64,000 bases of DNA from Clostridiaceae bacterium (GCA_021771025.1 JAETPW010000001.1:85108-149107); one strand, 5' to 3'; shown: positions 35,918 to 44,157, numbered from the stretch's first letter. Numbers and translations: made by a program. Notes: a model not told the origin generated them from the letters alone.

Positions 35918-36134
35918 AGTACACTAAGTGAACTAACAAAATTTAGATTTAGTTCACTTGGTGTACTTGAAAATTTTTTACTTTTTTTCACATTCACTTA
36001 GTGAACTTACTTTATGAAAATCAGTACACTTGGTGAACTTTTGCCTAAAATGAGTGAACTTTTTCCAATTTTTAGTTCACTATTTTCAATTTTAACGAAG
36101 AATAGCAGGTTTGAGCCAGTTCACTCGGTGAATT
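35918..36134. repeat. array of 17-bp palindromic sites (AGTNCACTNNGTGNACT)
   Basis: Full sites: 35918-35934 AGTACACTAAGTGAACT, 35951-35967 AGTTCACTTGGTGTACT, 35991-36007 CATTCACTTAGTGAACT, 36023-36039 AGTACACTTGGTGAACT, 36118-36134 AGTTCACTCGGTGAATT. Half sites: 36052-36060 GAGTGAACT and 36074-36081 AGTTCACT. Each is an imperfect dyad. The region lies between the MBL gene's end and the nitroreductase start. It could be an operator cluster, a replication or transfer origin with iterons, or recombinase accessory sites. Confidence 0.75.
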
Positions 36135-36322
36135 TCTGCATCATATTTGCTTAAAATTTTTGTTTCTTTATTAACTCTTGAAGGCTTGACCTTCAATGTG
36201 TATAGGCGATATGTTAATACCGCTTTCCTGCCCTCATTTTTAATGAGGTATTTTTCGTTTCAATAGTACTTATGTCTACTTAATTAAATATACTTATCCT
36301 TAAATCCTCTTAGTTGAAAAAA

Positions 36323-36402
36323 TAATGTGCTTTTAAAATTAAGTCAAGGTTGTGCGACAGCACATGTATTTAACTTTGACTTGATTTTATAAAGCACATT
36401 AG
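36323..36402. terminator. long hairpin downstream of the MBL gene
   Basis: AATGTGCTTTTAAAATTAAGTCAAGGTT pairs with AACTTTGACTTGATTTTATAAAGCACATT around a 20-base loop. It may terminate the MBL gene or be a small structured RNA. Upstream (36170-36250) lies the text GAAGGCTTGACCTTCAATG with a short dyad. Confidence 0.5.
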
Positions 36403-36423
36403 AATTGTATATAAAGGATATTT

Positions 36424-37230
36424 CTATATATTTATTTCTAATCCTACACCCACTTCATTTATTTTCATTTGCTTAGCCATTTCAATTTTAGCTTTTAATG
36501 ATACACAATGACAAGGATATAACAATTGTATTGAATTTTCCTTAAGATATTCTATTGTTTTGTCTAATCTTTTATTTGTATCAAATAAGTGAAATCCTCC
36601 GATTACTCCATATATTCTATTATCTTCACAAATTTTTTTAGCATATTCAATAATATTACATATCCCACTATGAGAGCATCCTGTTATAATAAACAATCCC
36701 TTTTCACTCTTATATACTATTGCTGTGTCATCATTTACAAAATCATTTATCATATTTTTCCCTTTTTTGCACTTTCCTATAATTTCTCTTCTTTCAAAAT
36801 TATTGCTTTGTGGTATTTCTCCTAAAAATATTATATTTTCGCTAATTTTTAGAGGTAAGTTTGTTAATTTTAAATCACAGACTTTTGCTAAATTTTCTTC
36901 TGTCATTGATGTACCTATATACTCAGAACCACATATTTTTTCATATAAACATTCTGTATGTGAAATCAATTCTACATTTTTGTTATTAATATTATCGAAT
37001 AAATATGTTAATCCTCCTGTATGATCATTATGTCCATGTGAAATGACTATTTTATTTATTTCGTTTAAATCGATATTCATCTTCTGAGCATTCTTTAAAA
37101 ATGCATCTGAATATCCTACATCAAATAATATCTTTGTATTACTATCTTCTATGTAATAGCTTACAGCTGGTTCTCCTAAATAATAATTATCAATAAAAGT
37201 ATTATTGTCTTCTAAAACTCTTAATTTCAT
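36424..37230 (-). CDS. MBL-fold metallohydrolase
   Basis: GCGAGGTATAGAA supports the second ATG (37230). The 268-residue product has the zinc motif SHGHNDHTGG, FIITGCSHSGICNII and GGFHL, plus CHCVSLKAK at the end. This set matches the subgroup related to MJ0936-type (dihydropterin-linked RFA-P synthase-like) MBL proteins rather than beta-lactamases. Substrate unknown. It lies in a leftward run with acetyltransferase genes. Confidence 0.85.
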   Translation of the reverse strand: MKLRVLEDNNTFIDNYYLGEPAVSYYIEDSNTKILFDVGYSDAFLKNAQKMNIDLNEINKIVISHGHNDHTGGLTYLFDNINNKNVELISHTECLYEKICGSEYIGTSMTEENLAKVCDLKLTNLPLKISENIIFLGEIPQSNNFERREIIGKCKKGKNMINDFVNDDTAIVYKSEKGLFIITGCSHSGICNIIEYAKKICEDNRIYGVIGGFHLFDTNKRLDKTIEYLKENSIQLLYPCHCVSLKAKIEMAKQMKINEVGVGLEINI

Positions 37231-37256
37231 TTCTATACCTCGCATAAATTAATTTT

Positions 37257-37436
37257 TTATATTTGCATTGAATATGCTATACTTTTTACCTTAAATCCAA
37301 ATTCTTCATAAACTTTTATAGCCTTTTCATTTTCTTTATTTACAGTTAAATATAAATCTGTACAATTATCTTCTTTTGCAAATTTTCTTGCATATTCTAA
37401 TAATTCTGTTCCTATTATCAATATAAATTTAGGCAT
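37257..37436 (-). pseudogene. GNAT acetyltransferase C-terminal fragment
   Basis: A 59-codon frame, MPKFILIIGTELLEYARKFAKEDNCTDLYLTVNKENEKAIKVYEEFGFKVKSIAYSMQI, is the C-terminal acetyl-CoA-binding part of a GNAT (NxxAxxxYxxxGF signature) without the N-terminal half. It lies between the MBL gene and a complete GNAT gene. Probably a remnant of gene duplication or truncation. Confidence 0.6.
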
Positions 37437-37454
37437 TTAAATCTTCTCATTTTT

Positions 37455-38003
37455 TTATAAGTTTATCCAATATCTCTGTATAACACCAGATTTTGAAAGT
37501 TCAACTTCATCTATAACTTCATTTTCTAATATACCACCATTGGCTTGAATTGTTTTATATGAACCTATATTATCTTTATCGCAAGTTACTAAAACTCTAT
37601 GTAATCCATACTCTTTACACTCTTCTAATACTAGCCTTAACATTTCTTTTGCATATCCTTTTCTTCTTTCTTCAGGTAAAACACTATATCCAATATTTCC
37701 ACCATAGTTTAGAAGAAATTCTGATAATCTATGTCTAAAATCAATTATACCAACTAATTTATTATCGGATTTCCTAATAGCCAAATATACTGTTGATGGA
37801 GTATATCCCTTTCCATATTTTTTAGATAATCTATTATCAAAATCTATCCATTCCTCATAAGTTTCACATTCTTCTAGTCCTGAACAACCATCAAAAGATT
37901 CATCATTTTCTAAAAATACTTTTCTATAATTCATTACTTGTTCTTTATATTCCATAGTTGGATTTACCAATTTCAAAATATTCTCATTTCCTTTTATACT
38001 CAT
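37455..38003 (-). CDS. GNAT-family N-acetyltransferase
   Basis: GGAAGTGATAAAT supports ATG 38003 (MSIKGNENILKLV). The 182-residue product has GYSVLPEERRKGYAKEMLRLVLEECKEYGLHRVLVTCDKDNIGSYKTIQANGG, the acetyl-CoA loop R-RKGYA and the NIGSYK helix. It belongs with small-molecule or aminoglycoside-like GNATs; substrate unknown. It starts 12 bases after the stop of the next upstream GNAT, so the two are cotranscribed. Confidence 0.85.
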   Translation of the reverse strand: MSIKGNENILKLVNPTMEYKEQVMNYRKVFLENDESFDGCSGLEECETYEEWIDFDNRLSKKYGKGYTPSTVYLAIRKSDNKLVGIIDFRHRLSEFLLNYGGNIGYSVLPEERRKGYAKEMLRLVLEECKEYGLHRVLVTCDKDNIGSYKTIQANGGILENEVIDEVELSKSGVIQRYWINL

Positions 38004-38015
38004 ATTTATCACTTC

Positions 38016-38432
38016 CTATCTTTCAATTCTTTTTATCATACCATATCCTGTATAGTCAAATGGTATTTTCTTAAATCCACATTTTTCATAAAATTCTTCT
38101 TTTCCACTTATAGATACTAAATTCATGCTACATTTCTGTCCTTTTTTAGTTTTATTTTCAACTTCTTTTTCTATCTCGTGAATAAGTTTTTTACCTATAC
38201 CATTTTTTTGATATTCTGGATCAACTAGTACATCAACTATTAAATAATATATTCCATCTCCTATTGCTCTTGCCATTCCAATAGTCTTATCTTTAAAAGT
38301 TGCCTTTTTTATAATTATACTATTTTTTATTGCATTTTGTACTACTTCTATATCTTTTGTATCCCAACCAATTTTACTCCTCAAGTTGTTATATTCATTT
38401 GCACTTAAATTATTTTCTATTTTAATTTCCAT
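38016..38432 (-). CDS. GNAT-family N-acetyltransferase
   Basis: GATAGGAGAAAAAAAGGT supports ATG 38432; the track residues before it overlap the terminator-like leader. The 138-residue product has VDVLVDPEYQKNGIGKKLIHEIEKEV (acetyl-CoA loop Q-NGIG) and EEFYEKCGFKKIPFDYTGYGMIKRI, typical of small GNATs. Its leader contains a strong hairpin with T run 19 bases upstream of the ATG, which may attenuate expression. Confidence 0.87.
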   Translation of the reverse strand: MEIKIENNLSANEYNNLRSKIGWDTKDIEVVQNAIKNSIIIKKATFKDKTIGMARAIGDGIYYLIVDVLVDPEYQKNGIGKKLIHEIEKEVENKTKKGQKCSMNLVSISGKEEFYEKCGFKKIPFDYTGYGMIKRIER

Positions 38433-38450
38433 ACCTTTTTTTCTCCTATC

Positions 38451-38494
38451 AAAAAAGCCTCGCAAAAGAATCTTTTAAGACTCCTTTGCAAGAC
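38451..38494 (-). terminator. terminator/attenuator between dinD-like gene and GNAT gene
   Basis: On the minus strand CTTGCAAAGGAGTCTT pairs with AAGATTCTTTTGCGAG and is followed by GCTTTTTTG. A second dyad (GTAACAGAAATAGAAATGTTAC) lies ~40 bases upstream. It ends the RT-DinD unit or attenuates the GNAT genes. Confidence 0.7.
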
Positions 38495-38659
38495 TTTATA
38501 TACCTTACTTTATAAGTGTAAGTAACATTTCTATTTCTGTTACCCTTTACCGCTCAAAGTTTATTACTTTTAGGTAAACTCTTAAATTATTTTTTAATTG
38601 TAACATATTATTGTAAATCTGTCAAATTTCAAATTTACATAATTTCTCTATTTCTAATT

Positions 38660-39517
38660 TTATTCATCTAACATTAATTTTGTTTTCTTGTCCTTTAGTC
38701 TCTTTAATTGTTCTCTTTCTACTTGTTTAATACTCTTTTCTGGTGTTGGCAAATCTTCTGGCATTGTTCCTCCAATATCTTCTATTGCCTTTCTTACCTT
38801 TGCTCCAACTTCATAATGTGTTGAAGTCGCTTTGCTACAATTATGTATTTTATCCTTCTTTAGTTTTTCTTCTGTTTGAGATATTCTAAATAGGTTAGCA
38901 ATTAATTCTGTACTTCCCATAAAGTCTAATATCTTTTCGTTATCTTTTAATTTTTTTCTTTCGTGTATATTCTCTACAGTTAGACCTCCATATAGTCCCA
39001 TATACCCTGCATTTTGAAATTCTGCATATTCTTGGTTTGTTATTACACCTGCATTATGAGCTGCTTCTAATAACATTTGATTCCATTGTTTAATATCCCC
39101 TCGAATAACTAATCTTTTATTATCTTCGTCCAATTGATTAAAATAATCCGCAACTTCCTGTCTTCTTGTTTGAATTGCAAAATAAGTTTGTCCTAAAGCA
39201 ATTGTTTCTTTTCTTGGATCTCCATTTTGTACAATTAAATAACATCCATATCTTGATAATTCATAATCTAACAGCTCCCTTGTAGTATTGCTACCTATCT
39301 CAACCATTTTCCTGACTTCAGGAAAATGGTCATCAATTTCAAATCCACTATTTTGACATGCTAGTTTTGCTCTATCTATAACTTTAGCAAAATTTTCCCA
39401 CTTCTTATATTGTAAAACTTCACTTAGTTCTCTTGCATTCCAATATTCTGTCCCATCTTCTCTAATCTTTTTTATTTCTTCAAAATTTTTATATTCTTCT
39501 GCTTGTAAATTTCTCAT
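38660..39517 (-). CDS. dinD: DinD-like (BRO-N type) protein coupled to the reverse transcriptase
   Basis: The 285-residue product matches DinD in layout: IREDGTEYWNARELSEVLQYKKWENFAKVIDRAKLACQNSG, then ELSRYGCYLIVQNGDPRKETIALGQTYFAIQTRRQE and a C-terminal VRKAIEDIGGTMPEDLPTPEKSIKQVE. Enterobacterial DinD is a damage-inducible protein that inhibits RecA (family knowledge). The ATG follows the RT stop directly (TAAATG), with AAGAGGTG inside the RT end, so translation is coupled. A terminator follows. A BRO-N antirepressor is the alternative name for the fold, but no phage repressor or structural gene is present. Confidence 0.85.
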   Translation of the reverse strand: MRNLQAEEYKNFEEIKKIREDGTEYWNARELSEVLQYKKWENFAKVIDRAKLACQNSGFEIDDHFPEVRKMVEIGSNTTRELLDYELSRYGCYLIVQNGDPRKETIALGQTYFAIQTRRQEVADYFNQLDEDNKRLVIRGDIKQWNQMLLEAAHNAGVITNQEYAEFQNAGYMGLYGGLTVENIHERKKLKDNEKILDFMGSTELIANLFRISQTEEKLKKDKIHNCSKATSTHYEVGAKVRKAIEDIGGTMPEDLPTPEKSIKQVEREQLKRLKDKKTKLMLDE

Positions 39518-40816
39518 TTACTCACCTCTTTTACTATTTACATTATCTAATCTTTTATTAAGATTTTTCCATGCATTTCTTACTTGTCTATCAAACTCTG
39601 CATCTTCTTTAAAAATATCTTTTGCCCTATTTACATATGATAAAAAATTTCCTTCTTTTATCTTTTTTGTATTTGCTCCTAAATGAGAATATTGCTTATA
39701 AATCTTTCTTCTTCCAATATTCCTATTCAGTTTATTGCTATATCTATTTATTGTCTTTACTCTAGCATACATTTTCGTATAAAATTTTGAAACTGTCTTT
39801 TCTATAATCTTTATCTTATTTCCATCATAGCTGAATCCTAAATAATTAATTTTTGCATTTTTATTTATTATTTCTAAATTTTCTTTATTTAATTCAGCTA
39901 TACTAGCATTGCATTTTACAAAATATTTTGTTTTCTTTTCACTTAGTTTTAAATTAGGAATACTATTTACCAAGATTCTTATTTGATTGCAGATTTGTTT
40001 TCTTTGTTCAATATTAGGAATTGCTATAAATATATCATCTGAATATCTTCTATATATTCCATTATGCGATGTTATTAAATTATTAATTAAACTATCAAAT
40101 TTAATCATATAAATATTTGATAGTATAGCACTTATTGGAGAACCTTGTACAATTCCAAAATCTTCTTTATTATTATTCAGTAATTTCTTTTTTATTTTTC
40201 TAAACTCTTTTATTTCAAAGAATCTATTAATTTTGCTTAATTCTTTTTCTTCTATATTAATTTCTTTTAAGATATCCTCTAACTCTATATATGAAAATTT
40301 ACATACATTTTTTAATACTTTGTATAAATCTATTGGTATTCTGTCTTTTTCAAGTACATATTTAATATTTTGCTTTAAATATTCATGATTTAATGTATCA
40401 AAAAAGTTTGAAAAATCTGAAACAATAATAAATGCTTCTTTTTGTTCTTTTAAAAACATCATTACTTCATGAGCAAAATGAATATTACTTTTATGAAGAT
40501 TGGTTCTGTATGCTATTACTGCTCTATTCAATCCTAGCTTTTTAACTTTTCTATTATATCTTTCATTTAATAAATAACTATAATATTGATAAATATATCT
40601 ATCTATATGAGAAGCATAATATATTTCTCTTTCTTTATATTGGCATTCTTCTCCATTATATTTTCTTCTTTTATCTGTATAATGTATGAATGGAAAAAAA
40701 GGATGTTTTTCTACAGATTCTTTGTTCATTACATATGGAATATATTTTCTATAATTATTCTTTTTATTATCAAAATGAGAATAATTTTTTACTTTAAATA
40801 CTTTTTCTTTTTTCAT
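39518..40816 (-). CDS. reverse transcriptase of uncertain (UG/Abi/DRT-like) group
   Basis: The 432-residue product has an RT palm: motif A FIIVSDFSNFFDTLNH (Asp134), motif B GIVQGSPISAILSNIYM, motif C RRYSDDIFIAI (Asp260-261), motif D LKLSEKKTKYF, motif E INYLGFSY. The helical C-terminus could be a thumb. There is no maturase X/endonuclease domain, no retron NAxxH or VTG motif that I can see, and no template/variable repeat or Avd partner. This leaves the unknown-group or abortive-infection/defence RTs. The ATG lacks a good ribosome site, and a hairpin-rich leader precedes it. It is coupled to a DinD-like gene. Confidence 0.9.
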   Translation of the reverse strand: MKKEKVFKVKNYSHFDNKKNNYRKYIPYVMNKESVEKHPFFPFIHYTDKRRKYNGEECQYKEREIYYASHIDRYIYQYYSYLLNERYNRKVKKLGLNRAVIAYRTNLHKSNIHFAHEVMMFLKEQKEAFIIVSDFSNFFDTLNHEYLKQNIKYVLEKDRIPIDLYKVLKNVCKFSYIELEDILKEINIEEKELSKINRFFEIKEFRKIKKKLLNNNKEDFGIVQGSPISAILSNIYMIKFDSLINNLITSHNGIYRRYSDDIFIAIPNIEQRKQICNQIRILVNSIPNLKLSEKKTKYFVKCNASIAELNKENLEIINKNAKINYLGFSYDGNKIKIIEKTVSKFYTKMYARVKTINRYSNKLNRNIGRRKIYKQYSHLGANTKKIKEGNFLSYVNRAKDIFKEDAEFDRQVRNAWKNLNKRLDNVNSKRGE

Positions 40817-40945
40817 ATAAAATCCAATGCCTGTCAGTCTAGACCGATAGATATCTATTTAACTGACAGACCTGTACCTTCCTTATAATATAAAAACGAT
40901 GACTCTCTTCTTATATTATAATCTATCTTTTTTCTCCTCGCCATA
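40817..40945 (-). ncRNA. structured 5' region of the reverse transcriptase gene (candidate ncRNA)
   Basis: Read on the minus strand: hairpin A, TTATAATATAA-17 nt-TTATATTATAA (about 40875-40923); hairpin B, CTGTCAGT...ACTGACAG (40833-40869) enclosing ATAGATATCTAT. Then 17 bases to the RT ATG with no clear Shine-Dalgarno. Defence RTs and retrons often have a template ncRNA at this place (family knowledge), so this is a candidate template or regulatory RNA. An AT-rich stem may instead just be two back-to-back -10 boxes. Confidence 0.45.
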
Positions 40946-40981
40946 GGAATTATATGGTATATTATAGAGGAGGGTGCAACG

Positions 40982-41200
40982 ATGAACACAATCTTAACAG
41001 ATATATTCAAAGTGCTTACAATTGCATTGAATTGCACTAATTATGAGAATATTATTGTAAATATTTCTTGTTTAGCACTTGCAATTGTTTCAATTATATC
41101 TCCCACAACAAATTTCATAGGACATTTGCATTATATCATCTTTTTTTACATTCTTCAATACATACGAACAAATTTTTCAAGTTTTTTAAATAAAAAATAA
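40982..41200 (+). CDS. small hydrophobic protein divergent from the RT
   Basis: GAGGAGGGTGCAACG before the ATG is one of the best ribosome sites in the element. The 72-residue product has one or two membrane spans (IIVNISCLALAIVSIIS and HYIIFFYILQYI) and a basic tail NFSSFLNKK. A small dyad follows the stop (AATAAG/CTTATT). No family is recognised; the size and hydrophobicity resemble toxin-like or effector peptides, and its divergent position suggests it could belong to the RT module. Confidence 0.5.
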   Translation: MNTILTDIFKVLTIALNCTNYENIIVNISCLALAIVSIISPTTNFIGHLHYIIFFYILQYIRTNFSSFLNKK

Positions 41201-41266
41201 GATGCTATTAACACCTTATTCCTAATTTAAGTTTTATCTCCAAACATTCATATTTTTATTATCAAA

Positions 41267-41431
41267 TTATACTACTCCGCATACCATGTCAACTTCTATC
41301 GTTACTTTAATTTTATTATTTTCTACTCTTTTAACCTTATTTTTGCCTTTTCTCTCAAAACTACAAAAATTCTCAAATGCAGTAAATTCAACTATTGTAT
41401 CGAATTTTTTAGATATAGCACCGAGCAACAC
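41267..41431 (-). CDS. possible short ORF at the right end of the element
   Basis: GTG-started frame of 54 codons, VLLGAISKKFDTIVEFTAFENFCSFERKGKNKVKRVENNKIKVTIEVDMVCGVV, reading away from the attachment core. The codon texture (a beta-strand-like EVENNKIKVTIEVD end) looks coding, but no ribosome site is visible. It may be an element gene truncated at the core. Confidence 0.25.
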   Translation of the reverse strand: MLLGAISKKFDTIVEFTAFENFCSFERKGKNKVKRVENNKIKVTIEVDMVCGVV

Positions 41432-41437
41432 TCCACA

Positions 41438-41440
41438 TGT
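41438..41440 (-). other. right attachment core of the PBP element (inferred)
   Basis: ACA in ACCAAACATGTGG; partner of 33148-33150. Confidence 0.7.
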
Positions 41441-42975
41441 TTGGTTAGTGTAGTGATTCCCATTTTTTTAAGATAAGAAATAGATTGTTTAGGAGAGATT
41501 TTTTCCATCATTTCTACAAAAGGGATATTTTGAGATGATTCCACTGCTCTTCTTACGGTGATTTCTCCTAAATTTTGGCTATAATTTTTGGGTGCATAAT
41601 CGTTAGCGAAAGTGGTTGGTGTATCATCAAATAGGCTTGCAGCAGTAAATTTTTTTTGGTCAATTCCTGGCGCTAGAACGGCAAGCGGTTTTATGGCTGA
41701 GCCGGTTTGTCTAACTGACTGGGTAGCACGATTTAGTCCACGGGCAGTTTTCTTTTCTCCCAATCCTCCAACACAGGCAGTTACTTGACCAGTTTTACTA
41801 TCTAGGATGACCATGGCAGATTGAGCTGGTTCTTGCCCTTGTTTAGAAGATAATGAATATTTCTTTTTAGCCATTTCTTCTTCGGTTTGTTTTTGAATAG
41901 AAGAATCTTGAGTGCTTGAAATGGTAAGTCCAGCCATATTTAAATAGTTAGTAGCAAAAGTAGTGGTGATGTGTTCTTTTTTTGCTAGATCTTGTGTGAT
42001 TTCATTGATTAGTTGGTCAGTATGATAAGAATAAATTCCATCTGATGAATCAATAGAACCTTTTCGAAAAGGTAGTCCTTTATCTACTTGTGAAACAGCT
42101 TGGTCGTAACTAGTTTGATCAATGTCTTTTAATTCTAACATTTTGCTAAGAACAGTCTTTGTTCTTTTTTTTATTTTGTCTGCATTTTCTGCTCCATTAA
42201 AAGGGTTATAAGAATTAGGGGAATGATTAATTCCCGCTAGAAAAGCACATTCTGCTAAATTTAAGTCTTTCGCTTGTTTTTGAAAATAGTACTTTGATCC
42301 AGCTTCTACTCCATAAATGTTTGGACCAACGTAAATTACATTTAGATAAGCAGTTAAGATTTCATCTTTGGACAAAAAACCTTCCATTTGCCATGCTTTC
42401 CACCATTCTTTTACTTTTCTTAAAGCAGAATCGGTGTTATCACCAGTTATATTTTTAACTAGTTGTTGAGTAATGGTACTTCCTCCAAAAGAAGATGAAC
42501 CACCATGAAAAATATAAGATAGAATAGCTGATCCTGTTCGTTTGATATCTACTCCGTGATGTGATTCATATCGTTCGTCTTCTATGGCTATATATGCTTT
42601 TGGTAATTCTTTTGGCATTTCTGACATCGTAATTGGTATTTTTTTCTTTTCACTTCCTAATTTGGCAATGGTCTTTCCTGAAGTATCTAGTACCAAGGAA
42701 TTTTCATTTTTGATCATCTGGCTGGCTAGTGTTTTCCAGCGGTGAGAGTCAAGGGCTAGCCAAACACCGAAAACAACAATGAGAATGATAAGAATAGTTA
42801 AGGAAATTAGTTTAATTTTATGGCTTCTTTTGATTTGTTTTTTACTTTTTTCCCTTTTTCCTTTTTTGGGGTCTACTTTTTTTTGATTATGGTGAAGTTT
42901 TTTGTTTTTTCTTTCCTCATTGGGATGAAAAGTTTCTTCTTGTTCTACGATTAATTGATGTTTTCCTTTTTTCAA
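41438..42975 (-). CDS. class A penicillin-binding protein, N-terminal part (split by element)
   Basis: Bifunctional peptidoglycan synthase. Residues 1-55 are a highly basic cytoplasmic tail, 56-76 the membrane anchor, ~125-250 the GT51 glycosyltransferase (IEDERYESHHGVD with Glu132; GGSTITQQLVKN), and ~380 on the transpeptidase with SxxK (GSAIK, Ser426) and SxN (SSQN). The natural sequence stops at TLTK; the residues after it (HVECCSVLYLKNSIQ, to 41392) come from element DNA. KTG lies in the distal part at 32124. Joined, the protein is 853 residues, a normal size. The start lacks a perfect ribosome site but AAGAAGGGATTCTTA is near. Confidence 0.9.
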
Positions 42976-43173
42976 TTAAGAATCCCTTCTTTTCTTTTTT
43001 GGTAAGTATATCATATGAATGGATAAAATCCAAGTCTCTTAAGGTTGATTTAAGAAAATCTGCATCTAACATTGCACAAAATGAAATATTTTCCTTCCCT
43101 TTTTTCTTTTTTTGCGTTATAATGATTTTACTTTAGTTAAGCTACAATAGAAAAAAGAAAGCGAGGAAATTAC

Positions 43174-44157
43174 ATGTTACCACGTGAAGAAACCCCTGAT
43201 TTTGTTAATGCTTTTTTGGATTATAGTGCTACTATTTTAAATAAATCTCCTAATAGCATTAAAGAATATAATTATGATCTAGCTATGTTTTTAAAATTTA
43301 TTAAAATTCATTTTCACCTAACGGATGAAACCGAATTAACCAAAATAAAAATTAATGATATGACCATTCAAACTATTCAAAAAATTACGCTAAATGATAT
43401 TCACGCTTTTCTTTCTTATCTAATTACTACCTTTCATAGTAAACCAGCTACACGAGCAAGAAAAGTTTCTACTATTCGCGTTTTTTTCAATTATTTATCG
43501 AGAAAAGCTAATTTGATTGAAGTCAATCCTGCTCAGGATTTAGAAACGCCAAAGATGGAAAAGCGTTTACCTCGCTATTTGAATTTAGAAGATAGTAGAA
43601 AGTTACTTGCTGTATCTGGTCATGAGGATGATCGAAATCATGAGAGAAATTATGCGATTATTACGTTATTTCTTAATTGTGGTATGCGTTTGTCTGAATT
43701 AGTGGGTATCAATATTTCTGACATTGATTTTAGTGAATGTAAATTAAATGTTATCGGAAAAGGAAATAAAGAAAGAACGATTTATTTAAATAAAGCCTGC
43801 GTTAAAGCTATTTCTGAATATCTTTCCGTTCGTCCTAAAGAAGGAATTAAGCCTGATCGTTTAAATTCCCCAAAGGCATTGTTCTTGAGTGAAAGACGTG
43901 AAAGAATTAGTCGTAGAACGGTTCAGGCTATTGTTGATAAAGAATTGCGTGCTGCTGGATTAGATACTTCAAAGTATTCAACTCATAAATTAAGACATAC
44001 AGCAGCTACTTTGATGTATCAGTATGGAAATGTTGATATTCGTGCTTTACAAGAATTACTAGGGCATGAAAGTATTTCTACTACGGAAATTTATACTCAC
44101 GTAGATAATAGTCAAGTTCGTGCAGCAGTGGAAAGCAATCCGTTAGCTGATGAATAA
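43174..44157 (+). CDS. XerC/XerD-type tyrosine recombinase
   Basis: The 327-residue product has a core-binding SAM-like N-terminus and a catalytic domain with CGMRLSELVG (Arg), HKLRHTAATLMYQYG (HxxR), LLGHESISTTEIYTHV (His and Tyr). This matches chromosome-dimer recombinases. GCGAGGAAATTAC precedes the ATG. It is adjacent to a core PBP gene and has host-like codon use, so it is taken as chromosomal housekeeping rather than an element integrase. Confidence 0.88.
   Translation: MLPREETPDFVNAFLDYSATILNKSPNSIKEYNYDLAMFLKFIKIHFHLTDETELTKIKINDMTIQTIQKITLNDIHAFLSYLITTFHSKPATRARKVSTIRVFFNYLSRKANLIEVNPAQDLETPKMEKRLPRYLNLEDSRKLLAVSGHEDDRNHERNYAIITLFLNCGMRLSELVGINISDIDFSECKLNVIGKGNKERTIYLNKACVKAISEYLSVRPKEGIKPDRLNSPKALFLSERRERISRRTVQAIVDKELRAAGLDTSKYSTHKLRHTAATLMYQYGNVDIRALQELLGHESISTTEIYTHVDNSQVRAAVESNPLADE

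Larger units (their letters stand above)
33148..41440 (-). mobile_element. ~8.3 kb serine-recombinase element interrupting a PBP gene
   Basis: Ends are set by joining the PBP halves. The right flank reads ACACTAACCAAA-CA-TGTGG and the left flank AACACA-AGATGAAAGT (both on the minus strand). Joining at the shared ACA (33148-33150 and 41438-41440) gives TLTKQDESLALSLGGLEKG without gap or frameshift. Cargo: recombinase, small helical protein, nitroreductase, palindromic array, MBL hydrolase, GNAT genes, DinD-like protein, reverse transcriptase and a small membrane-protein ORF. Codon use is AGA/ATA-rich. There are no conjugation or phage structural genes. Confidence 0.85.

Noticed and set aside
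35285-36134. CRISPR array
   Set aside because: Repeats are 17-bp palindromes with irregular spacing and no cas genes.
36424-37230. Metallo-beta-lactamase resistance gene
   Set aside because: SHGHNDHTGG and GCSHSGICN with no signal peptide fit the MJ0936-like hydrolase subgroup rather than secreted lactamases.
38660-39517. Phage antirepressor
   Set aside because: The BRO-N-like fold is shared, but the C-terminal half matches DinD layout and there are no phage repressor, replication or structural genes on the element.
39518-40816. Retron RT or group II intron maturase
   Set aside because: No NAxxH or VTG motif, no msr/msd-like pair of inverted a1/a2 repeats that I could identify, and no maturase or HNH domain after the RT palm.
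38660-41440. Diversity-generating retroelement
   Set aside because: No template/variable repeat pair and no Avd-like gene could be seen around the RT.
43174-44157. Integrase of the PBP element
   Set aside because: It lies outside the restored PBP gene, has host-like codons and a XerC/D layout; the serine recombinase at the other end explains the insertion.
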